A DNA stretch of 5,865 nucleotides from Actinomycetes bacterium. Lineage in GTDB: Bacteria > Actinomycetota > Acidimicrobiia > Acidimicrobiales > Bog-793. The stretch lies in the NCBI GenBank assembly GCA_021823365.1, contig JAKAOD010000216.1, positions 1-5,865 on the forward strand. The letters run 5' to 3'. Position 1 is the stretch's first letter. Each line of letters opens with the position of its first letter. The notes beneath the pieces are model-generated. The model worked only from the letters and a program-made list of their open reading frames with translations, was not told the origin of the DNA and made no database searches. Below, piece by piece: positions 1-5,563 of the stretch. The position numbers were made by a program, and so were the translations under genes.

Positions 1-1
1 G

Positions 2-613
2 GGCCCGGCGGACGCCGACCTCGTCATCGGGGTGCCGGACTCGGGCGCCCCCGCCGCCGAGGGCTTCGCCGCCCGCAGCGGCATCCCCTTCGGCCAGGGT
101 CTCGTGAAGAACCGCTACATCGGCAGGACCTTCATCGCCCCGACGCAGCAGGCCCGGGTCGACGGGGTGCGCCGCAAGCTCAACCCGCTCCGCGAGTCCG
201 TCGCCGGCCGCCGCCTCGTCGTCGTCGACGACTCGATCGTGCGCGGGACGACGACCCGCCAGATGGTGCGCATGCTGAAGGACGCCGGCGCGGCCGAGGT
301 CCACCTCCGCATCTCCTCGCCGCCGTTCCGCTGGCCCTGCTTCTACGGCATCGCCACCCCCGATCGCGGCGAGCTGATCGCCGCGACGATGTCGGTCGAG
401 GAGATCGCCGGCCTCCTCGGTGCCGACTCCGTCGCCTACCTCTCCCTCGAGGGCCTCGTCGCGGCGATCGGAGCGCCGGGAGAAGGCTTCTGCTCGGCGT
501 GCCTCACGGGCCGCTACCCGACGCAGGTCGAACCGACTCGGCTCGGGTCGGCGCTGCCCGAGTCCTCGCCTCCTGAGCCGACCGGTGCCGAGCTCGCCGG
601 CGCGAGGTCCTGA
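2..613 (+). CDS. purF: Amidophosphoribosyltransferase (PurF), C-terminal part, 5' end outside window
   Basis: PurF makes 5-phosphoribosylamine from PRPP and glutamine, the first committed step of de novo purine synthesis, in the cytosol. The frame is open from base 2 and has no local start, so only the last 203 residues of a protein usually near 470-500 aa are present. They are the phosphoribosyltransferase half. Visible landmarks are the VIGVPDSG segment near the left edge, [13 protein letters not shown], and the PRPP-binding loop [12 protein letters not shown] at 218-253. Three cysteines match [4Fe-4S] ligands of the Bacillus-type enzyme: one in WPCFYGI (codon 338-340) and two in FCSAC (491-493 and 500-502). 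The fourth ligand would lie upstream. The last ~30 residues, rich in Pro, Ser and Glu, are poorly conserved. purM, a common next gene, does not follow. The family assignment is very secure. Confidence 0.97.
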   Translation, partial: GPADADLVIGVPDSGAPAAEGFAARSGIPFGQGLVKNRYIGRTFIAPTQQARVDGVRRKLNPLRESVAGRRLVVVDDSIVRGTTTRQMVRMLKDAGAAEVHLRISSPPFRWPCFYGIATPDRGELIAATMSVEEIAGLLGADSVAYLSLEGLVAAIGAPGEGFCSACLTGRYPTQVEPTRLGSALPESSPPEPTGAELAGARS

Positions 614-660
614 GCGCCGGCTCGAGGTGCTGCTCAATCCGGCCGAGCGATCGTCTCATC

Positions 661-731
661 TCTATCGAAGATTGAAGTTATCGATAGGAACTGTTGGACA
701 GATCGCCCAGCTCCGCCGATACTCGTATCGG
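661..731. promoter_or_regulatory. Cluster of TATCG half-sites, candidate operator/promoter region
   Basis: Seen directly: CTATCGA (662-668) is inverted as TCGATAG (681-687) across 12 bases. TATCGATA (679-686) is itself a palindrome. CCGATAC-TC-GTATCGG (716-731) is a perfect 7-bp inverted repeat with a 2-base centre. Together they give five TATCG/CGATA half-sites in about 70 bases, in a stretch much richer in A/T than its surroundings. Such short-centre palindromes are typical of dimeric repressor operators, and the first pair could also form a hairpin. A further GTCCGG/CCGGAC inverted repeat (741-746 and 760-765) lies just before the ribosome site of the next gene. I do not recognise the regulator, and no convincing -35/-10 pair could be assigned. 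Confidence 0.4.
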
Positions 732-793
732 GAACGAAACGTCCGGGCCGGCAGTTGAGCCGGACCTGAGGACGGGAGCCCGAGGAGACGGAC

Positions 794-1234
794 ATGCTGA
801 GCAGCTTCACAGACGAGCGGATCGACGAGACCGCAGCGCAATCGACGAACTGGTACGTCGCACGTCGCATCGACGTACCGGCGGCCGCGCTCCCCGACCT
901 GGAGCTCCCACCCGTGGTCGTCGCCGAGAACGGCGTCTCGCTCGCCATCGAGCAGCCGATCTACGTCGACGACCCGAGCTACCGGAGCTTCGAGGCGGTG
1001 CTCACCTACCCCGGCCACATCCCGGCGCGCCTGCGGGTCGAGCTCGACCTCAACCCCTACTCCTCCGACCGCGGCGAGCTCGGGCTCCGTCCGGCGCAGC
1101 GCATGCCGCGGATCCTCGTGAGTGCCCAGCGCTACTTCGACGGCGCCTGGTCGGTGCTCGACACCCTCGCCGACGAGCTCGTCGCCGGCAGGTCGGGCAC
1201 GGGCACCAAGGCGGGAGCCGGACAGGCCGCCTGA
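794..1234 (+). CDS. Hypothetical protein, 146 aa, family not recognised
   Basis: The ATG at 794 is preceded by GAGGAG (782-787) with 6-base spacing, a good Shine-Dalgarno, and third positions are consistently G or C, so this is a real gene. I recognise no family. The product is acidic through its first two thirds, with Val/Ile-rich alternating segments (for example PPVVVAENGVSLAIEQ, then RLRVELDLNPYS), suggesting a beta-rich fold. It then has a probable amphipathic helix near residues 110-133 (SAQRYFDGAWSVLDTLADEL) and ends in a flexible Gly/Ala/Thr tail. There is no signal peptide, membrane segment or cysteine cluster, so it is probably cytosolic. It is separated from purF by 180 bases with operator-like palindromes, so it probably has its own promoter. 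It converges on the S4-domain gene. Confidence 0.75.
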   Translation: MLSSFTDERIDETAAQSTNWYVARRIDVPAAALPDLELPPVVVAENGVSLAIEQPIYVDDPSYRSFEAVLTYPGHIPARLRVELDLNPYSSDRGELGLRPAQRMPRILVSAQRYFDGAWSVLDTLADELVAGRSGTGTKAGAGQAA

Positions 1235-1264
1235 GCGCAGGCGACCAGGCGACCAGGCGCTCAG
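1231..1264. terminator. Inverted repeat between convergent genes, possible bidirectional terminator
   Basis: CTGAGCGC (1231-1238) is exactly inverted as GCGCTCAG (1257-1264), with an 18-base loop made of a tandem AGGCGACC repeat (about 2.6 copies, 1239-1259). The TGA of the 146-aa gene (1232-1234) lies in the left arm and the TGA of the S4 gene (complement of 1261-1263) in the right arm. No T-run follows on either strand, so if this terminates transcription it is not a classical intrinsic terminator. Confidence 0.35.
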
Positions 1265-1770
1265 CGCTCGCGCAGTCGGTCGAGGCGTCGGCGGTCGCGC
1301 TTGGTCGGCCGGCCGCTGCCCCGCTCGCGGGCGAACGGCGTGACGAGCCCCTCCCGCGGCGGTGGCGGCGGGCTCCGGTCGACGTAGCACTCGGCGGCGA
1401 CGGGGGCGCCGACGCGCCGCTCGACGAGGCGGGTGACCTCGAGGATCCGCTCGGAGCCGGCGAACCGCAGCCGGACCTCGTCGCCGACACGCAGCGGCGA
1501 CGCCGCCTTCGCCGGCGCAGAGTTGACACGGACGTGCCCGGCACGGCAGGCCTCGGTCGCCGCGGTCCGGGTCTTGAACGCGCGCACCGACCACAACCAG
1601 CGATCTACCCTCGTCGCCTCCGTTCGGGCATCGTGCCACGAGCAGGCGGTGGGAGGGCGACGGAGCGACGAAGCCGGTGCTCCGGCGTCTCTCGCGACTT
1701 GGAGCGACGTGCGCGGCAACCACCTCCCTGGCGCTCGTGGTGCCGCTCGGTGCCGGACGCGGGGTCGCAT
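1261..1770 (-). CDS. S4-domain RNA-binding protein (Hsp15/HslR-like); start unresolved
   Basis: The conserved protein reads on the minus strand from about 1614 to 1261. It opens with TRVDRWLWSVRAFKTRT and continues with CRAGHVRVNSAPAK and LRVGDEVRL, the signature of an S4 RNA-binding fold. APVAAECYVDRSPPPPPRE and a very basic tail containing GRPTKRDRRRLDRLR follow, as in the ~120-125-aa actinobacterial relatives of Hsp15. Family members bind structured RNA, and Hsp15 itself acts on stalled 50S subunits. Relatives begin only a few residues before TRVDRW, yet no ATG, GTG or TTG is in frame there. The ATG at 1631 is out of frame by one base and its own frame stops at 1605. The nearest in-frame ATG is at 1770 (GTG at 1776, another start at 1842), adding low-quality sequence that overlaps the candidate divergent gene. 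A one-base indel after 1631 is the simplest explanation. Identity is sure; the start is not. Confidence 0.85.
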   Translation of the reverse strand: MRPRVRHRAAPRAPGRWLPRTSLQVARDAGAPASSLRRPPTACSWHDARTEATRVDRWLWSVRAFKTRTAATEACRAGHVRVNSAPAKAASPLRVGDEVRLRFAGSERILEVTRLVERRVGAPVAAECYVDRSPPPPPREGLVTPFARERGSGRPTKRDRRRLDRLRER

Positions 1771-1861
1771 CCACACCGGAGGCGGCGACACCAGGGACGG
1801 CGGTCCGTGGCGCGGCGGTCCCGAGCGGCCAGCGGCGAGCACATCGACACCTACACCGGCA
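1677..1861 (+). pseudogene. Possible 5' fragment of an exported-protein gene, broken at a transposase remnant
   Basis: A GTG at 1677, 11 bases after CGGAG, opens a frame beginning MLRRLSRLGATCAATTS followed by LALVVPLGAG and VAS. This is a basic n-region, a hydrophobic stretch and a plausible signal-peptidase site, then an Ala/Thr/Pro-rich segment as in many mature exported proteins. Near 1832-1838 the coding signal seems to move to the +1 frame, where GEHIDTYTG uses only G/C-ending codons. Both frames are lost at about 1862, where transposase sequence begins. I cannot name the protein. It lies divergent from the expected 5' end of the S4 gene. It may be a real gene start cut by an insertion, or a chance frame in GC-rich DNA. 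Confidence 0.3.
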
Positions 1862-2170
1862 GTCCGTGTCTTCTACTGCGTGCTGGCGCTCATGGTCGCT
1901 CGGCTCATGGTTCGCGAGGCCGAGCACGCCGGGATGCACATGAGCGTCCGAGAGCTGCTGGATCACCTGGCCGGCATCCAAGAGACCGTCCTCCTCTACC
2001 AAGGCGAGCGAGGACGGCCCTGCGCCCGGCGGATGCTGACCGAGATCGACCCCACCCAGCGCCGCCTCGACGACCTGTTCGGCCTTGACGCCTACGCCCC
2101 TGGGCGCTGCGTGAGGTACTACGCCATGACGGCCAAGACGGTGCCACTGACCTGGGGGAACGTCACCTGA
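1862..2170 (+). pseudogene. IS1634-type (IS4 superfamily) transposase, C-terminal remnant
   Basis: From 1862 the frame reads VRVFYCVLALMVARLM, then MHMSVRELLDHLAGIQETVL, GRPCARRMLTEIDPTQ and LFGLDAYAP, ending at a TGA (2168-2170). I recognise this as the C-terminal end of the IS1634-type DDE transposases common in actinobacteria, where a V-x-V-F-Y-C-V-L-A-L segment follows the catalytic region. Full-length members are several times longer. The two catalytic aspartates and most of the transposase are missing and the upstream sequence is unrelated, so this cannot be active. The last ~20 residues (from CVRYYAMTAK) do not match my memory of the family end and may be flanking DNA read in frame. 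No paired terminal inverted repeats were found. Confidence 0.75.
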
Positions 2171-2256
2171 TCGCGGAATAGCCCGGAAGGTACGGCCGGC
2201 AGCGCCCCGGTCCATGACACGAAGGTGGCGGGAGCGAGGCAGTCGCTCGGAACGAC

Positions 2257-2300
2257 CCGGCGCCGACCGAGGCGTCGGCTCGTGCGGTCGGCCGGCGCCG
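2257..2300. terminator. GC-rich imperfect hairpin after the transposase remnant
   Basis: CCGACCG (2263-2269) pairs with CGGTCGG (2285-2291) around a 15-base loop. The arms can be extended outward through CCGGCG on the left and CCGGCGCCG on the right with a bulge. No T-run follows on the plus strand. It could insulate the reductase operon from upstream transcription, or be a vestige of the insertion sequence. The pairing is clear but the function is only inferred. Confidence 0.25.
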
Positions 2301-2304
2301 CGGG

Positions 2305-2345
2305 TGTCAAAATAGTAGAAAGTTGATCCAGTTAGTCGTATATTC
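2305..2345. promoter_or_regulatory. AT-rich island, candidate promoter of the reductase operon or IS-end remnant
   Basis: About 40 bases from TGTCAAAATAG to TATATTCT are strikingly A/T-rich compared with everything on both sides. TATATT (2339-2344) would serve as a -10 element for plus-strand transcription, but no good -35 sits 16-18 bases upstream (the TTGATC at 2323-2328 is only 10 bases away). On the minus strand TTGACA (complement of 2305-2310) is a perfect -35 with no -10 after it. The stretch may instead be the end of a lost insertion sequence, given the transposase remnant upstream. Confidence 0.35.
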
Positions 2346-2534
2346 TCCACGTGCCATCGCTACGCCAGCGGAGTGAGACGGAGGACCATCGCGCCACCGG
2401 CGATAGGACCACAACCGGCGGTGCCCTCGAGCGTGCCGCTGGGTCGTGCCCGACGGCATCGGGCCCGACTGCGCCGGGCGGTCAGCCGCGGGCCCGCCGG
2501 TGGGCGGGATGCGGCAGGACGGACTGCGGACCGC

Positions 2535-4241
2535 ATGCGTGAGCCGCTCTTCGACCCGGAGCAGGAGCCCGAGGAGATCCTCACGGCGATCCTCGGCGCG
2601 GGTCCCCTCCGATGGGAGGACCTGCACCCCTCCGACCGCGGCAGCGTCGGCAACGCTCGCCTGCGCCTCGTCGGCGTCTACGACGACCGCTTCGAGGGCA
2701 CCTTCATGCTCCGCACGAGGATCCCCGGCGGCCGGCTCAGCGCGGACCAGGTCGACGTGCTCGCCGGCGTGGTGCGCGACTTCTCCGTGCACGCCGAGGG
2801 TCACGAGGACGAGCCGGACCAGTTCGGCGAGGTGACGACCCGCCAGGACCTGCAGATCCACTGGATCCGCTTCGAGCACCTCCCCGAGATCTGGCGGCGG
2901 TACGCGGAGGTGGGGCTGGGCTCGCTGCAGGCGTGTGGGAACTCCATGCGCAACGTCACCGCGTGCGCAGTCGACGGGATCGACCCGAGGGCGGCCTTCG
3001 AGGTGGGACCGATCGTCGACGCCATCGGCGCGATCGCTCGGGACGAGCCCAGGCTCACCGCGTTCTTGCCCAGGAAGTTCAAGGTGGTGCTCACCGCGTG
3101 CCCGACGGACTGCGCGGTCGCCCGGATCCACTGCCTCGCGTTCACCCCGGCGCGCCGGGACGGCACGCTCGGCTTCAACGTCCACGCCGGCGGGGGGCTG
3201 TCGGACTACCCGCGCCTCGCGAGCGCGCTCGACCTGTTCGTCGAGCCCGCCCAGGCGCCCGCCGTCGTGCACGCGGCGCTCCGGGTGTACAGGAGCTTCG
3301 GCGACTACGAGAACCCGAGCATCAACCGGTTCCGGGCGCTCGTGCACGAGCTCGGGGCCGAACGAGTCGCCAGCGAGCTGCGCGACCGGCTGCCCTTCGA
3401 AGCCCCGTCCGCGGGCGAGGACCTGACGACCTGGAAGCCCGAGGACCACGTCGGGGTGCACCCTGACGTCGAGGGCACGAGCTACGTGGGGCTCTCTGTG
3501 CCCCTCGGCCGGCTCTCGGCCGACGAGCTCTCGGAGCTGGCGCGCCTCGCGCGCAGCCACGGCGACGGCAGGGTGCGGTTCACGCAGCGGCAGAACGTCG
3601 TCCTGACCGGCGTCGCAGACGTCGACGCGCTGCTCGCACAGCCCTTGCTCGGGCGGCTCACGCCATCTCCGGACCCCTTCGAGCGCGGCGTGGTCGCGTG
3701 CACGAGCGCGCCGTTCTGCAAGTTCGCGATCCTCGCCATGAAGCCCCTCGGCGCGAAGCTGATCGACCAGCTGCGCGCCCACGTGCCGCGCGAGGGGTGG
3801 GACCGCCTGCAGGGCCTGCGGATCCACATGTCGGGATGCAAGGCGTCCTGCGCGCAGATCCCTGTCGCGCACGTCGGGCTCCGCGCCACGATGGGAAACG
3901 ACGGGAAGGGCTACCACGACGCGTTCGACGTCGCGATGGGCGGAGATGCCGGCGCGCCTCGCCTCGCGCGCTGGGCCCGGGGTGAGGTGCCGGTCGAGGC
4001 CGCGTTCGAGGGCGTCACCGGACTCCTCACCAAGGTCGCCAAGGGCGAGCTGTCCCTCGACGACCTGTCGGCGGGGCTCAGCCCGTGGTCGGGGGTGGGC
4101 AGCGCCCCCTTCCCCGAGGAGGTCGCGAGGACCGGCGGCCAGCGCCCGCGCGGGCTGGGAGACGGGCGCGGGACCGGGGACCGGGAGGGTGACGGCGGCT
4201 TGCCGGCCGGCGGACCAGCAAAGAACGGACCGCCGAGATGA
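2535..4241 (+). CDS. Siroheme/[4Fe-4S] sulfite/nitrite reductase, 568 aa
   Basis: Catalyses six-electron reduction of sulfite to sulfide (or nitrite to ammonia) in the cytosol. Both halves of the duplicated fold are visible: half one has LRTRIPGGRLSADQ (near residue 60), TRQDLQIHW, ACGNSMRNV (C134) and LPRKFKVV (178-185); half two has VPLGRLSADEL and FTQRQNVVLTGV. The cluster/siroheme cysteines are C389-x5-C395 and C435-x3-C439, the last expected to be the siroheme-iron ligand. R60, R139, K181 and K183 align by motif with E. coli CysI R83, R153, K215 and K217. Plant nitrite reductase has Asn at the last position, so the pocket leans toward sulfite. There is no inserted ferredoxin domain. The ATG at 2535 was chosen because the family-like sequence begins there; its ribosome site (AGGA, 2516-2519) is weak and distant. 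The last ~35 residues are a Gly/Arg/Pro-rich tail. Partner gene follows at 4270. Confidence 0.93.
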   Translation: MREPLFDPEQEPEEILTAILGAGPLRWEDLHPSDRGSVGNARLRLVGVYDDRFEGTFMLRTRIPGGRLSADQVDVLAGVVRDFSVHAEGHEDEPDQFGEVTTRQDLQIHWIRFEHLPEIWRRYAEVGLGSLQACGNSMRNVTACAVDGIDPRAAFEVGPIVDAIGAIARDEPRLTAFLPRKFKVVLTACPTDCAVARIHCLAFTPARRDGTLGFNVHAGGGLSDYPRLASALDLFVEPAQAPAVVHAALRVYRSFGDYENPSINRFRALVHELGAERVASELRDRLPFEAPSAGEDLTTWKPEDHVGVHPDVEGTSYVGLSVPLGRLSADELSELARLARSHGDGRVRFTQRQNVVLTGVADVDALLAQPLLGRLTPSPDPFERGVVACTSAPFCKFAILAMKPLGAKLIDQLRAHVPREGWDRLQGLRIHMSGCKASCAQIPVAHVGLRATMGNDGKGYHDAFDVAMGGDAGAPRLARWARGEVPVEAAFEGVTGLLTKVAKGELSLDDLSAGLSPWSGVGSAPFPEEVARTGGQRPRGLGDGRGTGDREGDGGLPAGGPAKNGPPR

Positions 4242-4273
4242 GCCGGGCCGTGAGGCAAGGAGCACGGGAATGA
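4238..4273 (+). CDS. 11-codon minicistron bridging the two redox genes (possible coupling peptide)
   Basis: ATG at 4238 overlaps the TGA of the reductase gene (ATGA, 4238-4241). The frame encodes MSRAVRQGARE and its TGA (4271-4273) overlaps the ATG of the FrhB-family gene (ATGA, 4270-4273). A ribosome finishing the reductase could reinitiate here and again at 4270, carrying translation through the gap. The Shine-Dalgarno of the downstream gene (4257-4262) lies inside it. The peptide itself is unlikely to have a function. The arrangement is exact but could be chance. Confidence 0.3.
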   Translation: MSRAVRQGARE

Positions 4274-5553
4274 CCGTCGCCGAGGAACGCCCTGCCGTCG
4301 CCGGGGCGCGGGCAGGCGTGGGATTGGAGGGATGGCTGCGCGCGCCGCTCGAGGACCCGGCGGCGGACCTGCGCGACGAGATCGCGGTCGCCGGGGGAAT
4401 GCCCGAGCTGCCCGACAAGATCTGGTTCCACAAGACCGCCGCGGCGGTGATCGACGCGGGCCGCTGCGTCGGCTGCGGCGGGTGCATCGCGGCCTGCCCG
4501 TCGCGCTCGATCGACGTCGCCGAGGACGGGAAGCCGACGCTGGTCAAGATGTGCACCGGCTGCTCGGCCTGCTGGGACTACTGCCCACTCGCCGGGCTGA
4601 AGATCGAGGCGCTGCATAGGCACGCGAACGACGGCGTCCCGGTCGAGCTCGGCCGCATCGACGCGGCGTGGTCGGCTGCCGGATCGGCCACCGCGGCCGG
4701 CGTGCAGGACGGGGGCGTGGTCACCTCGCTCCTGTGCCACCTGCTCGAGACCGGCTTCATCGACGGAGCGATCGTGACGAGACGGGTGGACGCGTTCCAC
4801 GGGGAGCCGTTCCTTGCGACCTCTGCAGACGAGGTGCGCACGGCGGCGGGCAGCGTCTACCACCAGTCCCATCCGTTGAAGGTGCTCAACGAGCCCCTGC
4901 CAAAGGGCGTGGAGCGGATGGCGTTCGTGGGCACGCCCTGCCAGATCAGCGTGCTGCGCGCCCTCCAGCGGTTTCCCTGGAGATACCGGAGGTCGTCTGC
5001 CGGCGCGGTGGTGCTCGCGATCGGGCTGTTCTGCACGAGGTCGTTCGAGCCGAGCAAGCTCGAAGAAGCCGTCGCCGCCGCCGGGATCGCGACCTGCGAG
5101 GTCACGGGTGTCGACGTGCGTGACGGAGAGCTGATCGTGCGCTCGGGCGACGCCGAGCTGCTCCGCCGACCGGTGAGGGAGTTCCGCTCGGCGAGCCTGA
5201 AGGGCTGCGACGAGTGCGCGGACTTCGCCGGGCTTGGCGCCGACCTCGCCGTCGGCAACCTCGGAAGCGAGCCGGGCCGCTCAACGGTGCTCGTGCGCAG
5301 CGAGGCCGGAGAACAGGCGTGGGCCGCGGCCGCCGGGGCGCTCGACGTGGTGCCTTTGGAGGACATTGCACCGGTCGTGCGGACGGCGGTCCGGGACCGC
5401 AAGCTGGCGGTACGCTCCCTCGCCCGCGAGCTCGACCCCGGCGGGCCGCTGTGGACGTCCTACACCGAGCACCTCGACCGCTATCAATCGAGCGACCGGT
5501 CGGTGCAGAAGCCGGCGGAGTTCCGCAGCCACCACTTCGAGATCACCTGCTGA
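4270..5553 (+). CDS. FrhB-family F420-linked oxidoreductase with N-terminal 2x[4Fe-4S] ferredoxin domain, 427 aa
   Basis: Homologue of the coenzyme F420 hydrogenase/dehydrogenase beta-subunit family, flavoproteins that move electrons between reduced F420 and iron-sulfur clusters. After ~60 linker residues comes a ferredoxin domain with two CxxCxxCxxxC(P) motifs: C66/C69/C72/C76 and C95/C98/C101/C105. The catalytic part follows (GVQDGGVVTSLLCHLLETG, FVGTPCQISVLRAL with C224, GLFCTRSF with C255, KGCDECADFAGLGADLAVGN with C313/C316). These cysteines match the family's additional cluster site. No signal peptide or membrane segment is seen, so it is cytosolic. The ATG at 4270 was chosen for AAGGAG (4257-4262) seven bases upstream; the frame is open further upstream only as a GC artefact. 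It sits 28 bases after the reductase stop. I infer that it oxidises F420H2 and feeds the reductase. Alternatives are a ferredoxin-dependent reductase like plant HCAR, also in this family, or an F420:ferredoxin oxidoreductase. Confidence 0.93.
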   Translation: MTVAEERPAVAGARAGVGLEGWLRAPLEDPAADLRDEIAVAGGMPELPDKIWFHKTAAAVIDAGRCVGCGGCIAACPSRSIDVAEDGKPTLVKMCTGCSACWDYCPLAGLKIEALHRHANDGVPVELGRIDAAWSAAGSATAAGVQDGGVVTSLLCHLLETGFIDGAIVTRRVDAFHGEPFLATSADEVRTAAGSVYHQSHPLKVLNEPLPKGVERMAFVGTPCQISVLRALQRFPWRYRRSSAGAVVLAIGLFCTRSFEPSKLEEAVAAAGIATCEVTGVDVRDGELIVRSGDAELLRRPVREFRSASLKGCDECADFAGLGADLAVGNLGSEPGRSTVLVRSEAGEQAWAAAAGALDVVPLEDIAPVVRTAVRDRKLAVRSLARELDPGGPLWTSYTEHLDRYQSSDRSVQKPAEFRSHHFEITC

Positions 5554-5563
5554 AGGCGCGTGC

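Larger units (their letters stand above)
2171..2534. other. Intergenic region of 364 bases upstream of the reductase operon
   Basis: I see no convincing gene here. A frame open from a GTG at 2373 runs into the reductase and would add 54 residues, but these are Arg/Pro/Ala-rich low-complexity sequence unlike the family N-terminus. The region holds a GC-rich imperfect hairpin (2257-2300), an AT-rich island (2305-2345), and a GC-rich stretch (2350-2534) that would be the leader if transcription starts in the island. I looked for riboswitch signatures in the leader and recognised none. Confidence 0.5.

Noticed and set aside
694..2088. 464-codon open frame on the plus strand
   Set aside because: It is an out-of-frame reading across several real genes, Arg/Pro/Ala-rich throughout, with no domain.
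662..2350. 562-codon open frame on the minus strand
   Set aside because: It overlaps purF-downstream palindromes, the 146-aa gene, the S4 gene and the transposase remnant in the wrong frame. Its product is Arg/Ala/Gly-rich low complexity, a GC-content artefact.
2373..2534. 54-residue N-terminal extension of the reductase from a GTG
   Set aside because: The added residues are low-complexity and do not resemble the family N-terminus; the ATG at 2535 fits better. The open frame is expected by chance at this GC content.
2350..2534. Riboswitch or structured leader upstream of the reductase
   Set aside because: Only short GC-rich pairings such as ATCGC/GCGAT were found; no cobalamin, SAM or other known riboswitch signature was recognised.
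3946..4269. Upstream extension of the FrhB-type protein overlapping the reductase
   Set aside because: The extension overlaps conserved reductase coding sequence in another frame, and the ATG at 4270 has its own well-spaced AAGGAG.
2307..4556. 749-codon open frame on the minus strand
   Set aside because: It lies antisense to the well-supported reductase and FrhB-type genes and encodes compositionally biased sequence with no recognisable motif.
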